The notes beneath the pieces are model-generated. The model ran no database searches and was not told the origin of the DNA. It saw only the letters and a list, made by a program, of their open reading frames with translations. Position numbers and translations under genes: made by a program. From assembly GCF_020497125.1 (NCBI RefSeq), contig NC_059080.1, positions 50,719,563 through 50,783,562 of the forward strand: DNA of 64,000 nt, written 5' to 3'. Origin of the DNA: Mauremys mutica. Its lineage: Eukaryota > Chordata > Testudines > Geoemydidae. Below, piece after piece: positions 33,610 to 44,670 of this stretch; the first letter of the stretch is position 1; each line of letters starts with the position of its first letter.

Positions 33610-34740
33610 AGTTTTCCGGAGATGTCTGGGAAATGGCCAAACCATTTTCTCAGAGATAAAGGGCAAGCTGATGCCTCAGACAGGTGTAAACAAGGCTGAT
33701 GGGCCAACTACTCACTAGCGGCCATTCTTTGGCAGGAAAGGGGCAAAAAAAATCATCTACATCTTAGTAAAGAAACAGCATGGAAAGTCCCCTTCCAAAC
33801 AGACTGCCTGTTCTCCTTGCTCCCAGCTGGAAATACTTCCCAAAGGAAGGACAGGACTATAAGAAGATGCAGACACCCCCAGACACCTCCACCTTCCCCA
33901 TCGTTCATTGATACACTGCATGAGTATGGACAAAGGAAGCAGCCATTAAACAGAAATGGTCCTTGTCTAAGAAGTTTGTCCAGTGAGACTGCTGAGAGCA
34001 TGTGGTAAAAAACTTTGCTTTGAATTTAACACAGTCTGTTAAGTTAGGCACTAGCTGCATTTTATCTTTATTTTTCTTATAACCATTTCTGATGTTTTAG
34101 GGCTCATTACTTGTATTCATTTAAAATCGCTCTCTCTGTAGTTAATAAACTTGTCTTATCTAACTCAGTGTGTTTGAACTCAAGTGTTTGGGAAACTCTC
34201 TTTCAGATAACAAGACGTGTGCATATAATTTCTATTAATAAAATGACAGTCTTTAAATGAGCTTGTACTGTCCAGGAGAGGGCTGGGCAGTACAGGACAT
34301 ACATTTCTGGCAGGAAATTAGGACTGGGGATGTGTTGGGGTCACCCCACAATATAATCAAGGCTAGCAAGAGCCAAACCATGGCTGGTTAGCTGCAGCAC
34401 ACATAGACATAGCTGGGATTGACCTGCATGCTGGAGGTTGTTGGTGAGCAGTACAGACTAGAGGCTGGAGTAGTAAAGCAGTGTAAAGGGCACCCCAGGT
34501 TAGAGGGCAGGGGTGATACAGATAGTCCGGAGACTACCCTGGGTATGTCACAGTGGTGTACAGGAATTATTGGCAGGGTTTTGTGATGATTGTGTTACTG
34601 GCTATGGTTGGAAGATAACTGGGGTGTGGATGGGATGCAAGTCTGACAGCACATATGCTGCCTTCTTCAGCAAGACAGATTTATATGGTCTCTGGAGCAA
34701 GTGCCTGCAGCACTTCACAGGACTGTGAGGTGGTAAAAGG
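33610..34740 (+). repeat. Probable unclassified interspersed repeat with AATAAA
   Basis: I recall similar text in other turtle introns (TAATAAACTTGTCTTATC at 34143, then GTGTTTGGGAAACTC and TACTGTCCAGGAGAGGGCTG). An AATAAA signal lies at 34144-34149. It could be an LTR-like or unclassified element; I cannot define ends or duplications. Confidence 0.35.
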
Positions 34741-34963
34741 TGCATGCTGAATGCTCTTTATTTTAGTGTTCATTCTTAAAGGGTCTTCTCAGCTTTTTAT
34801 AACTGCCAAACTTTTGGCTGAAGTATTGTACATTTAAGTTCGGAAGTGATTTGTTTCTGAAATTTTTAGCACTGAAAAGCCACTTAAATATTATTTTCAA
34901 TACACATAAATATAAATTTAATTTAAAGCCTCTTATGGTGAGAGTGAAAGTAGCAGTACTCAC

Positions 34964-35033
34964 CTGTGATGAAGGCCTCGGAGTTTACAGCTTTCTGTCA
35001 GCATCATTGTCACTTGCACTTCTGAGGCTTGAT
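34964..35033 (-). CDS. RYK: RYK kinase-domain exon (alpha-C helix region), likely exon 10
   Basis: This 70-base exon reads QASEVQVTMMLTESCKLRG and then LHH, with a final arginine split across the donor. It matches the alpha-C helix segment of RYK, where vertebrate orthologues have a nearly identical run. The acceptor follows a T-rich tract (AG at 35034-35035), and the donor GTGAGT starts at 34963. It enters in phase 1, completing an aspartate codon begun in the upstream exon, and leaves in phase 2. A glutamate in the ESCKL stretch is the likely alpha-C residue that pairs with the beta-3 lysine; that assignment is from kinase family knowledge. Nothing in the exon looks damaged. Confidence 0.95.
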
Positions 35034-36237
35034 CTAAAAAAAAGACAAGACAAGAAGGAACTGTGACTGTTATTCATTCTGGAAACAAACTAAAGTGTAA
35101 TTTTTTTACAAAACTGGTTAAATAGGCACACGCGCAAGTGACTAAAACTGATTTTCAACAGGCCAGTTTAAATAAATCAAGTGAACTAACTCAAGATCCT
35201 TCTAAAGTGAATACAAAAGTAGTTATCTACATTAAATAGTCTTTAGTTTCAACTTGTAGCCAGCTGTGGATATACGAGATATTTTTCACGCTTCAACTGC
35301 ACACTAAAGAATACCCGATTTATTACTAGATTTACTAATTTTAACTAAATATAAAGTAAGGTAGGTGAGTTTTGATGGCCATTTTTGTAACACTCCTCCC
35401 TTCTTTCACCACCACCCACAAAAAATAACCCACGCACTTACAGCGAGAACTTTACAACAATCACATATTACAGCGAAGAAAAAAACTGACCAATTCAAAA
35501 TGAAGGTTTATTTTTTTAAGAAGTTTATACATTTCCTCTCAATTTTTTAAATGTTTTTTCAAAAACAAAACAAGGATTACACAAACATATTCAGGAAAAT
35601 CCCTTATTGAAGCTTTCTTACAACTGCTCCAGAATCCTTTCTATCCTCACATATGCATAGCCAACCTATGGAATTCACTTCCACAAGATACTGAGTCCGA
35701 GCTTGATAGGATTCAAAATATCATCTTGTTCACATAGATACCTAATAGTCAGTTACATTAGATATGACAGAAATGTAAAATGCATAAATTCTTGTACCTA
35801 CGAGGTAAGGCAACTGGTTGGTGTGAGCAAAGAGTTTCCTGTAAGGGCATGTTACTTTATTAATGTCCATTATGAGGGGGCCACATCTTAATCTGCAATG
35901 TCTGGTATTGATTACCTTTTGACCAGGATAGCGAACCACATGGTTTAATCTGATATGGCAATTTCATGTTAGTAGCAATCCTATGTTTGATTACTACAAA
36001 CTCTCACCTGTAGCGCATCCTGCCTGGAAGTGTTAGTTTCCCCCAGTGAGGCAAGAGGGGGTGTTTCTGAGCAGGGAGACAGGTGCTTGAAGCTGTTCTG
36101 AGCTGGGATGGAGCAGTGAGAATTGGTTTGGTTAAGCGAAAGAGGGAGTAGAGTCAATTGGTGAATGTGTGTATGTAAAGAGGTGCTGGGGGCGGGTGGG
36201 CAAGAGAGGGACGGGAAGGTGCTTGGGACAAGTATCA

Positions 36238-36366
36238 CAGGGATACATGTTGCTGTGTTGGTCCCAGGATATTAGAGAGAAAGTGGGCGAGGTAATATCT
36301 TTTCTTGGATCAACTTCTATTGGTGAAAGACAAGCTCTTGAGCTACACACAGCTCTTCTTCAGGGA
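36238..36366 (-). mobile_element. Penelope-like retroposon, second family
   Basis: On the minus strand it starts CCCTGAAGAAGAGCTGTGTG, passes a short hairpin, then ATAGAAGTTGATCC and AAAAGATATTACCTCGCCCA, and ends CCTGGGACCAACACAGCAAC. The tail resembles that of the 24385 family (ACACGGCTAC). A GGGATA-CAT word occurs at both edges but the duplication is imperfect. Confidence 0.55.
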
Positions 36367-37314
36367 TATACATCATTTTCTCCCTACCTGGCACCCTTTA
36401 CGGCAGGACAGTCACTGTACAAAATCCCCTAGTGGATTGTTAGCCTCTATTTGTGGTTATGCTGCTGGAAGCAACGACCTCAAGCAGCTTACTGTGCTCA
36501 GTATGATTTCTGTTAATCATCAGCCATTACTCCCCACATTAATGCTGGTACACAGGCCACACTGAACTGTTTGAACAGGAGCATTTGGAGCATTGGTAGC
36601 AGAGAGGAAATGGAGAGGCGTAAGGTGCTCCGTTCACATTTCCTACAGGGCAGAATTAAGGTTATCTTGTGGGAGAAGCTGCACCTTACCTGCATTTCGC
36701 AGAGAAATCTGTGTTGTATTTCTTACAACAGGAGGATTTTGGGGGGATATATGCTGCTGAGACCTTAACTGAGCATTTCCTGGTTTTATAAGGCTTGACG
36801 TCTCATGTTATGAAAAGGTATGGTGAATTTTCTGGTAAGCGATTTAAATATGTAGTGAAGGAGACAAAAATTCCTATGTAGTCTTGTGCACCAAATGAGA
36901 GAAACCTCAACATTTTATTAAGATGGAGATCTTGTCTACACTACGGAGTTTTGTTGACAAAAGTTAGCTTTTGTCAACAAAATAGTGGGGCTGTACACCC
37001 TAAAATGCTCCTTCTGCCGATGTAACTCCTTTGTTATGCCAGCAAACTAAAACCATGTCAACGAGCAACAGAGCTTTTTGGGACGCAGAGCGATGCAGTG
37101 TCAGTGGAGACACTGAGCTTACTTATGCCGCCCTAACTGGCCTCCAGGAGGTGTCCCACAATATCCATTATGACCGCTCTGGTCAGCAGTTTGAACTCCA
37201 CTGCCCTACAGTTACACAGACATGCACCCATGGAATTTAGGCTCAAGAATTTCTGAAATTCCTCTTCCTGTTTGCTCGGCAGGGACTGTTCACACAGCAT
37301 GTTCCCAGCTGACC

Positions 37315-37737
37315 ATGCTGGCTTTCCTCAACAGACATGGTCCTGCCTGGAGTACACCAGAGCTGTTGGATCTGTGGGGAGAGGAGGCTGTACAGTTGCA
37401 GCTTCACTCAAGCCGTGGGAATTTTGATATCTATGCGCTGATTTCTCATGGCATGCAGGGCAAAGGACGCAAAAGGGACACGCAGCAGTGCCATGCTGAG
37501 ATCAAGGAGCTGAGGCAGGCATACCAGAAGGCAAGGGAGGCCAACCATCGCTCTGGTGTGGCACCAAAGACATGCCACTCCTATGAGAAGCTGCAAGCCA
37601 TACTCAGTGGCGACCCCACTGCCACTACCGCGAGCCCCGTGGATACTTTGGGGGACTGGAGGCAACAGCCAGCAGTCAACCCCGAAGACCAAGTGGTGGA
37701 TGAGGAAATAGTTAGAGGGGGGACGTGGGACAGGTGA
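37315..37737 (+). pseudogene. Harbinger Myb/SANT-like DNA-binding protein, first part
   Basis: Open from a methionine at 37315 (or 37222). After MLAFLNRHGPAWSTPELLDL comes WGEEAVQLQLHSSRGNFDIY, then a basic KGRKRDTQQCHAEIKELRQA and YQKAREANHRSG. Two tryptophans and the Q-C-x-x-K-I-K-x-L-x-x-x-Y helix match the trihelix/Myb-SANT domain that accompanies Harbinger transposase and is thought to bind the element ends. An acidic tail follows. It lacks a companion second part in the same frame, which may be a separate exon at 38500-38800. Confidence 0.75.
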
Positions 37738-38514
37738 TACGGTCATCTGGTGAGGTGGCAAGCCAGGACCTAATTTTGACTCTGGAGGGGTCTGCCAATC
37801 CCAGCACGCTGGCTCTGGTGTGCCTGAAGCAGGAAGGGCAAGCTTTGGTAAGCATGCCTTTTGCTTTGATATGCACAGTGATAGGAGACTGAGGTCTCAT
37901 TTACTTTGTTATATGACAGAGGAGGGATAAGGGATAGAAATTAACAACAGAGGCTACACAGCTATGCAGTGGGGGACCAGCGGAAAAGTTTATTCCAGGA
38001 ATCCTCCACAGTGATTGCTAGGAAGCTTTCCTGTAGGTACTCTGCAATCCTCTGCCTAAGGTTCCTTGGCAGAGCTGCCTTGTTTATCCTCCATGCTGTA
38101 GGAAACTTTGCCATGCTAACCGGCAATTATTTCTGCAGGAACCAAAGTGGCACACAGGTGAACATAAGGACCCGTCTGAAGCGGCACACATGCAGGAGCT
38201 GCATCCTTGTATCCTAGGTTACCCTCAGGAGTGAGATATCGGATTCAATTACCGCAGCCTAAGGAAAAGAGTGCAATAATTTAGAATTCTCTCCCTAAGC
38301 ACATGTAGTGACCCTCTTCGCAAACCTCCAGACTTTTTGTCCCTTTTTGCCTCTTCCCTCTTCCCCCAACGAACTCACCATATTTGGGGCTCTCACCAAG
38401 CTGTGTGCTAGCCAAGGAACAGTGAGAGAGAGGTGTGTGTGACTTTTGTGATTCACAGCTGTGTGTGCACTCACAATACTGTTTCTGTTCATTGTTTCTT
38501 TGGTTTCTGCAGAT

Positions 38515-38820
38515 GCGTCCTTGAGGACCAACTCCTACACAGCGGTGGAGCACCTCCATCAGATAAGGAGGTGAACCAGCAGGAGTAAGGACAATATGTT
38601 TCACAAAGTGCTGCAGTCAACAGATACAGCAGATAGCAAAACAAGAACGTGGAGGGAGACAGTTAATGACAAATTCAGTCTGGATAGCTTGGAAAGGAGA
38701 CTGGAGCAGGAGAGGATGATAAAGCTACTGGAGGGCCAGACAGAGATGCTCAAGTCCCTTATAGCGCTGCAGTCTGAGCACCTGTACACAACTCCCCCTG
38801 CAGCCAATGCAGAACACCAT
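38515..38820 (+). pseudogene. Harbinger Myb-like protein, C-terminal coiled-coil part
   Basis: Continues as a separate open stretch: DNMFHKVLQSTDTADSKTRT, WRETVNDKFSLDSLERRLEQ, ERMIKLLEGQTEMLKSLIAL and QSEHLYTTPPA. The R-x-x-L-E-x-Q-x-x-M-L-x-x-L heptads match the C-terminal dimerisation part of these proteins. It is split from the DNA-binding part by about 0.8 kb, as an exon or by decay. Confidence 0.6.
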
Positions 38821-39670
38821 TCCATGCCCTCCCCAAACTCCCTTAACACATTCCTCGCATGTACCCCTTGCACTCCCTCCCTAGAGACTGGTTTCATGAT
38901 GAAAGCTGGAGTTACAGCTGTGAAAGCCTTAACTGAGAGACTGTTCCTCACTGGTATGTCCTGTTTGCAAACAAACAAAGCATTTTATCCTTTTAATTAA
39001 AAGTATAGTCTTTGAAACAAAGTGAGTGAGTCTGTCATGCACACAGTATTTGCTGCTAAAATTCAAACAGTGGCTATAGGCAGGAACATTAGCTCACTAC
39101 AATTAAAGCTCAGGAAGAAAGCATTACGAGGGGCATTTAAGGCAGCAAGTAAACATTGCCTGGCCAAATGCATTACAAAGACACATTACTGGGATTCTGT
39201 GTTCCCTGTAAGCTGCATGCTTGGGCAGCCGTGTAGGAGAGATGTAAGTGGCACCCAGCTGGTAGCAGAGCAAGTACAGCCAGCAGCATGTGTTCAGGTG
39301 CCCTTCCCCTCATGTCACTCCATCCTGCAGCTGCTCCCGGTGCAGAGTGTGAGGGAGGGTGCTGATGGAGTACAGGGCAGAGGGGACAGCCTGGCTCAGG
39401 AGGACTAGGAGCTGCTGTGGTCTGAACGAGTGCCTTTCTTAAAGAGACAGTGCACTTTTTCTGAGATTTCCCCAGCAGCTAGCTCAGTCTCTCTCTCTCC
39501 ACCACTCACAAAACACACTCACTCTCTCCCATCCCATGTACCCCATCTTCACAGAGCTGGGGGGGGGGGGGGGAAGAGAGACAACAGGACTCAGGACAGA
39601 GCAGGAGAGCTTTCAGTAAGCATTTGAGAGAGACAGTGTACAGCTTTCCCCACCAGCCAGCACACACACA

Positions 39671-39690
39671 GTCTCTCTCTCTCTCTCTCT
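39671..39690. repeat. (CT)n microsatellite
   Basis: Short CT run followed by CACAGTCTC. Confidence 0.9.
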
Positions 39691-39949
39691 CACAGTCTCT
39701 TTCACAATCACCTCCCAACACATACTTGTATTATTGTTGTTACTTGTTGTTACTTCCCGCAATGCACATATATTCTCTGTACTTTTATTCTTTCAAAGTG
39801 TTATTTTAGTGTTTTGACTGGTCTATGCATTTCATAATTTTTATTTCTCTTACACTTAAAATTTAATTCTTTGAGTAGTGAGTTCTAAAATGCCTAACCT
39901 GGCTGGAGTAATTATCCCTATGGTAACTTTTTAAAAATATATATTATAT

Positions 39950-41065
39950 ATAGGTTTTTGTTCCTACTGGTGGCGCACATAGGCACATACCTGTGTATTC
40001 TGCACATGGATGGAAAAAATAAGAGGAAACATTGCTCGGGTTCATTGTCAAAATGCTCCTTCAAAGCCTCCCTGATTTGAACAGCCCCCTGCTGAGCCCC
40101 TCTAATTGCCCTGGTATCTGGATGCTCAAAATCAGCAACCAGATGATCCACGTTAGCGCTCCACCCCAGGGAAGCTTTTCCCCTTTCACTCCACAAATAT
40201 TATGCAGAGCACAGCAGGCTGCAAAAAACATCCAAATATTAGCCTCACTGAGGTCTAATCTGCCAAAAAGGCAGCACCAGTGACTTTTTAATCTGTCAAA
40301 GGCACATTCAATGGTCATTCAGCACCAGCTGAGGCTGTTGTTGAAGCACTTCTTTCCGCTGTCTAGGTTCCCAGTGTAAGGCTTTGTGAGCCAGGGGAGC
40401 AAGGGGTAGGTGAGGTCTCCCAGGATCACTATGGCATTTCCACATCCCCCACTGGAATCTCTGGTCTTGAAAGAGTCTCAGCATGCAACTTTCTATACAG
40501 TCCAGTGTTCCTAAAGATTCATGCATCATGACTCTTCCCTGACCAATCCACATTGATGTTAGTGAAACACCCCAGTGATCCACCAGTGCCTGCAAAACCA
40601 TGGAGAAGTAGCTCTTATGACTGATGGCATCACAAGATGGTCTGGGGGCAAAATTGGGATATGCGTGCCATCTATCGCCCCGCTACAGTTAGGGAATCCC
40701 ATTGCTGCAAAGCTATCAAGTATTTCCTGCACATTACTCAAAGTCACAGTCCTTCATAGCAGGAGGCGACTAATGGCCCTACACACTTGCATCACCACAA
40801 CCCCTATGGTGGACTTTCCAACTCCAAACTGATTTGCAACTGATCGGTAGCAGGCTGGAGTTGCCAGCTTCCACACAGCAATCGTCACTCACTTTTCCAC
40901 TGTGAGGGCAGCCCTCATTCTGGTGTCCTTGCGCTGCATTGCTAGGGCAAGTGGCGCACACAGTTCCAGGAAGGTGGCTTTATGTATCCAAAACTTCTGC
41001 AGCCACCGCTCGTCATCTCATACCTGCATCACAATCCAATCCCACCCCTAAGTGCTCATTTCCTG
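39950..41065 (-). pseudogene. Harbinger transposase (HARBI1-like), frameshifted
   Basis: Minus strand, in order: HKATFLELCAPLALAMQRKD, a KLATPACYRSVANQFGVGKS helix-turn-helix segment, then GFPNCSGAIDGTHIPILPPD with the first catalytic aspartate. Further on lie GDLTYPLLPW with the second aspartate and IECAFDRLKSHW with the glutamate, followed by FAACCALHNICG. The three acidic residues can all be seen, but they lie in different frames with stops between (for example near 40605 and 40745), so it is a dead copy. HARBI1-type nucleases cut at both element ends. Confidence 0.85.
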
Positions 41066-42447
41066 AGCCCAATATTGACAGTCCACTGTGTGTAGCTACT
41101 CTGTGAATGCCAGCAGCAATTTTGAATTATTTCTTTCCATTGCCCACAGCAGGGCAGGCACCATAGCTTCACTTTGTTCCATAGCTCATGAAACACTGCA
41201 GGACCAGCTCCGTTGTGTTCATAACACTGATCACCAGACTGGTCAGCAGTTCAGGACCCATGCTTTCAGGCAGAGATGGTGGGCATACAGTTTACAGAGG
41301 CTGTTCAAAAACAGCACAAAACAAGGTCGGAAGCCCATGGAATGATAGGACAGAACGAACTGTATCATGGGACAGTGAGCATGCCCCCATGATGCACTGC
41401 AATCTGTTCCCAGATCTCCCAGTGGCAGAAGGTGGTGAGTTGCACAGTGGGATAGCTACCCACTATGGAATGCTGTCTTTGTTGATGCAAGGGCACAGAC
41501 TGTGGACACTCTGCTGACACAAGGAGTTGTGTGGACATACACAATTGATGTAATTAAAGCAGCTTAAATCGACTAAACTCTGTAGCATACACATGGCTGG
41601 AGTTACACAAGCAATAGAGCCCTCATTTACCAGACTGAGATTGTTAAAATTTGTTCTTATGAATAGCTGAACCTTTCTTTTTGCTCAAACTTTCCAGAAA
41701 AAATGCACCCTCCAGGAGACAGTAGGCTTGGAAAATTCCAGGCCAAAACATAAGTTACAAGAAGTTATAAGCTACTGGAAATGAGATCTCAGAATAATGC
41801 ATAGGCAACTTTAATTACCAGTTTCACTCCCGCTACAGTTGAGCCCAGAACTACTACATTGTGAGAAAAGAGGTTATTTAATTTTATGTTTTATTTTAAA
41901 ACCTGTACGCTTGGCTTGTATACCTCTCAGAAAGAGGAATTGACCCTGCACTCACGTAACTACTTTTTAGTATTTTAAATTTAGAAGTTACGTTGCAATA
42001 ATCTAGTGTTCCAGGTCAGAAGGTAGTTTAAATTGGCTGTAAAGTCTACAGAACAAGTTAAGCTTGTTTAGAAAAAATTCCTACAGTGACAATGAATTCA
42101 TCCATCTCTTCACAGTAATACTGTTGCAGACAGTATATTGCTTTGTCAATGCCCTTCCTCTCTCCATCATGAAATCCAACAATGGCTCACCGAAAAACTA
42201 CAGTATGTTCCATTGTTTCCTTTCAGCTCAGAAAGAACATTATATTTTAGGGGCAGGGCTCCCAAAGGATGATTGACTCCCATTCAAGTATATACGGAAA
42301 TCCAAATCTTATCTTGTGAAACAGTTCCAGCATCCGTATTGTGTATTCTTATCAATATTATTTCCTTGTTTTCTATAAGTCAACCTGTTTCTGCAGGAAA
42401 ACAAAATTATATAAATGCAATGCATTCAGGAAAAAACAATAGGAGCA

Positions 42448-42560
42448 CAAAGCCAAATCCTGTTCTGAGTTACACCAATGATGATGTAGAGGAACCACAT
42501 GAGAGTCAATGTAATTATTCTGGATTTACACCAGTTGTAGCTCAAAAGAATCTGGCCCAC
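42448..42560. mobile_element. Palindromic MITE
   Basis: Starts GCCAAATCCTGTTCTGAGTT and ends, inverted, GGCCAGATTCTTTTGAGCTA, with ACACCAATG and GGATTTACACCAG inside. A common reptile repeat by recall; superfamily not assigned. Confidence 0.5.
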
Positions 42561-43247
42561 TACTTCCAAAGTTTCTTTGGAAGAATGACTCATGGTGAAA
42601 AGGATAAATGAATAGAAATAATGCAATTGCCCTGTTGCAGTTGTTATAATTCATTTTAATAACTATTTTTTCATTAGTTATACTGGCCAAGACATTAAAA
42701 AATGGTGATATAATTGGGGTCATAAGTCCATATTTAAGAACCAAAATAAGTAGCCTGATTTTCAAGAATTCCAAGCACCCAGAAGCTCCCACAGCCATCC
42801 ATCTTTGAATATCCTGACATTCACATAACAAGGAATGATTTTGATAGTGTCTATTTGTGCCCCTGGAAGATCTAGAATTATATATAGTGAAGTTTTACAA
42901 TTGTCTTGCATCAGTTGTGCTGTACTTTGGATAGAACTCACAATCGCACACACAGAACTCTTCAGCACCTACTTCCTTTGGCAGAGGGTATTACGTCCTC
43001 ATAACATTTGGCAATATACAGCCCAGCACCTGTAGTGCTAGCATTGTGGGAATCTTTGCACTGAGGCTAAACTATGGTGACTCCTTACAGTGGTCTTAAC
43101 TTCCTCTACTTGGGCCATAGGGCAATTCTGTGATTGAAACCATATGACAAATCTCCTGTATCAAAACCTCTGTTTATGGGCAGTGCTACTAAGAGGCCAC
43201 ATTCTCCAAGACTATGACACCGAATTCATGACATTTGAGTTTAAGGG

Positions 43248-43440
43248 CTTGTCTACACTGGCACTTTACAGCGCTGCAACTTTCTCGCTCAGGGGTGTGA
43301 AAAAACACCCCCCGAGAGCTGCAAGTTTCAGCACTGTAACATGCCAGTATAGATAGTTCACGAGCGCTGGTAGTTGCACCCCTCGTGGAGATGGGTTTTT
43401 TTTTAGAGTGCTGCTGTGGCCCTTAACATTGCCAGTGAAA
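43248..43440. mobile_element. Palindromic MITE with TCTACACTGGC end
   Basis: GCTTGTCTACACTGGCACTT and AGCGCTGCAACTTTCTCGCT are mirrored by GAGAGCTGCAAGTTTCAGCA and GCCAGTATAGA. No coding capacity. Confidence 0.6.
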
Positions 43441-43761
43441 ACCTAAGCCAAACACTCCAGGGTTCCCACAAAGTAACAGAGCCACAAGTCTTGACACCCT
43501 GAAGACTTTAAAGAGCTACCCTAATCACCTTTTGAGATGTTAATTTGTAAAAGCTGCTGGCCTCTAAATGCTGATAGATATGTGCCAACATCCAACACTC
43601 CACACCATTACAAACTCTAAAGCATTGAGTTGCAGTATGTGGCATGATCACTACTTCTAGGATCAAAGCACCCAACATCCCGTTTCATGAGACTGCTCTG
43701 TGTCAATATTCCACAATAGCTCAATGTCTCAACAAGCAAGAATTGAGTAATAGAGATCAAG

Positions 43762-43922
43762 ACCAAGATTTTCAAGCGACCTATAATTCTGGATGTCCAA
43801 CTTGAGACACCTTAAAGGGGTCTGGTTTACAGAAAGTGCCAAGGAACCTCTTTAAAAAGCCTTTTCAGACAAGATGGACACAAATAACGGAAGATCACTA
43901 GTTGCTTTTGAAAATCTTAGCC
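43762..43922. mobile_element. Palindromic MITE with GATTTTCAA ends
   Basis: AGATTTTCAAGCGACC at the left and GTTGCTTTTGAAAATCT at the right are inverse copies. Its design resembles the copy at 16610. Confidence 0.6.
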
Positions 43923-44039
43923 CAATGTCTCTTGTGTCAAGCTGTTGAGCATCAAAGACTATCATGTGGAGCAGCATAAGAACAACCTGATACTTCCAGC
44001 CACAGAACAAGGGTTATCACCTAGCTCTTAATATGTTTG

Positions 44040-44610
44040 TATTGGTACCTAGCATGATAAACCAGGAGCACATAGCTAGCAGCTCAAATGGGGGGCCCGT
44101 GAAGCAGGCCAGCACCAGGTTCAGGTCCCACTAGGGGATGGAGGAACTGACAATCCAATCCCTTAAGGAATCATCCAGTTATAGCATGGGAGAATACCAT
44201 GTGGCCCTGCACCGGCAGGTGGAAGGCCAATATGGCCACCAAGTGCACCTTGATGGATGAGAGCACCAGGCCCGGGCTCTAAGGTGAAGGAGGTAGTCCA
44301 AAATGAGCTGGATCGGGGCAGCCACGGGGTAAACGTCCCACTCAGTCGCCCATCGGGAGAACTGAGACCACTTGCGAAGTAGGCTCAGCGCATGGAGGGT
44401 TGCCTGCTTTCCAAGAGGACACGCTGAGCCCCTTCCAAGCACGTCCTCTCCTCCCGGCCTAACCATTGAGCAGCCACGCTAGGTTGGGGTGGAGGAAGTG
44501 GCTCTGGTCCTGGGAGAGCAGGTCTGGGCGGGACGGCAATGGCCATGGCGGGGCGACTGCCAGGCCTGTGAAGGTCCTGTACCAATGCTGCCTGGGTCAT
44601 CCCAGGGCAC
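44040..44610 (-). pseudogene. DIRS tyrosine recombinase, N-terminal part only
   Basis: Broken frames read MRAY-type, then LLRKWSQFSRWATEWDVYPV, IQLILDYLLHLRARA, then a shifted LRDWIVSSSIP, DLNLVLACFTGPPFELLAMC. This is the SAM-like arm-binding half of a DIRS tyrosine recombinase. The catalytic half with R-H-R-Y residues is missing: sequence identity stops near 44040. Confidence 0.7.
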
Positions 44611-44670
44611 TTAGTAGGACCCGGGCCCTGCAGACTTTATCTTTTCCAGGACCTTGCCTATCAGTGGGAA

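Larger units (their letters stand above)
31255..34963 (-). other. RYK: RYK intron of 3.7 kb
   Basis: Contains a CA repeat (32170-32191), palindromic MITEs (33018-33608) and an unclassified repeat (33610-34740). The stretch 31255-33010 is otherwise AT-rich with nothing named. Confidence 0.9.
36931..41598. mobile_element. Decayed two-gene PIF/Harbinger transposon
   Basis: The left end is CTTGTCTACACTACGGAGTT and the right end, inverted, CCATGTGTATGCTACAGAGT, an imperfect pair. A perfect subterminal palindrome (GTTTTGTTGACAAAAG and its inverse) sits at 36949-36984. It holds a Myb/SANT-like gene on the plus strand and a transposase on the minus strand, pointing towards each other, the two-gene plan of this superfamily. 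I could not confirm a 3-base duplication. Confidence 0.7.
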
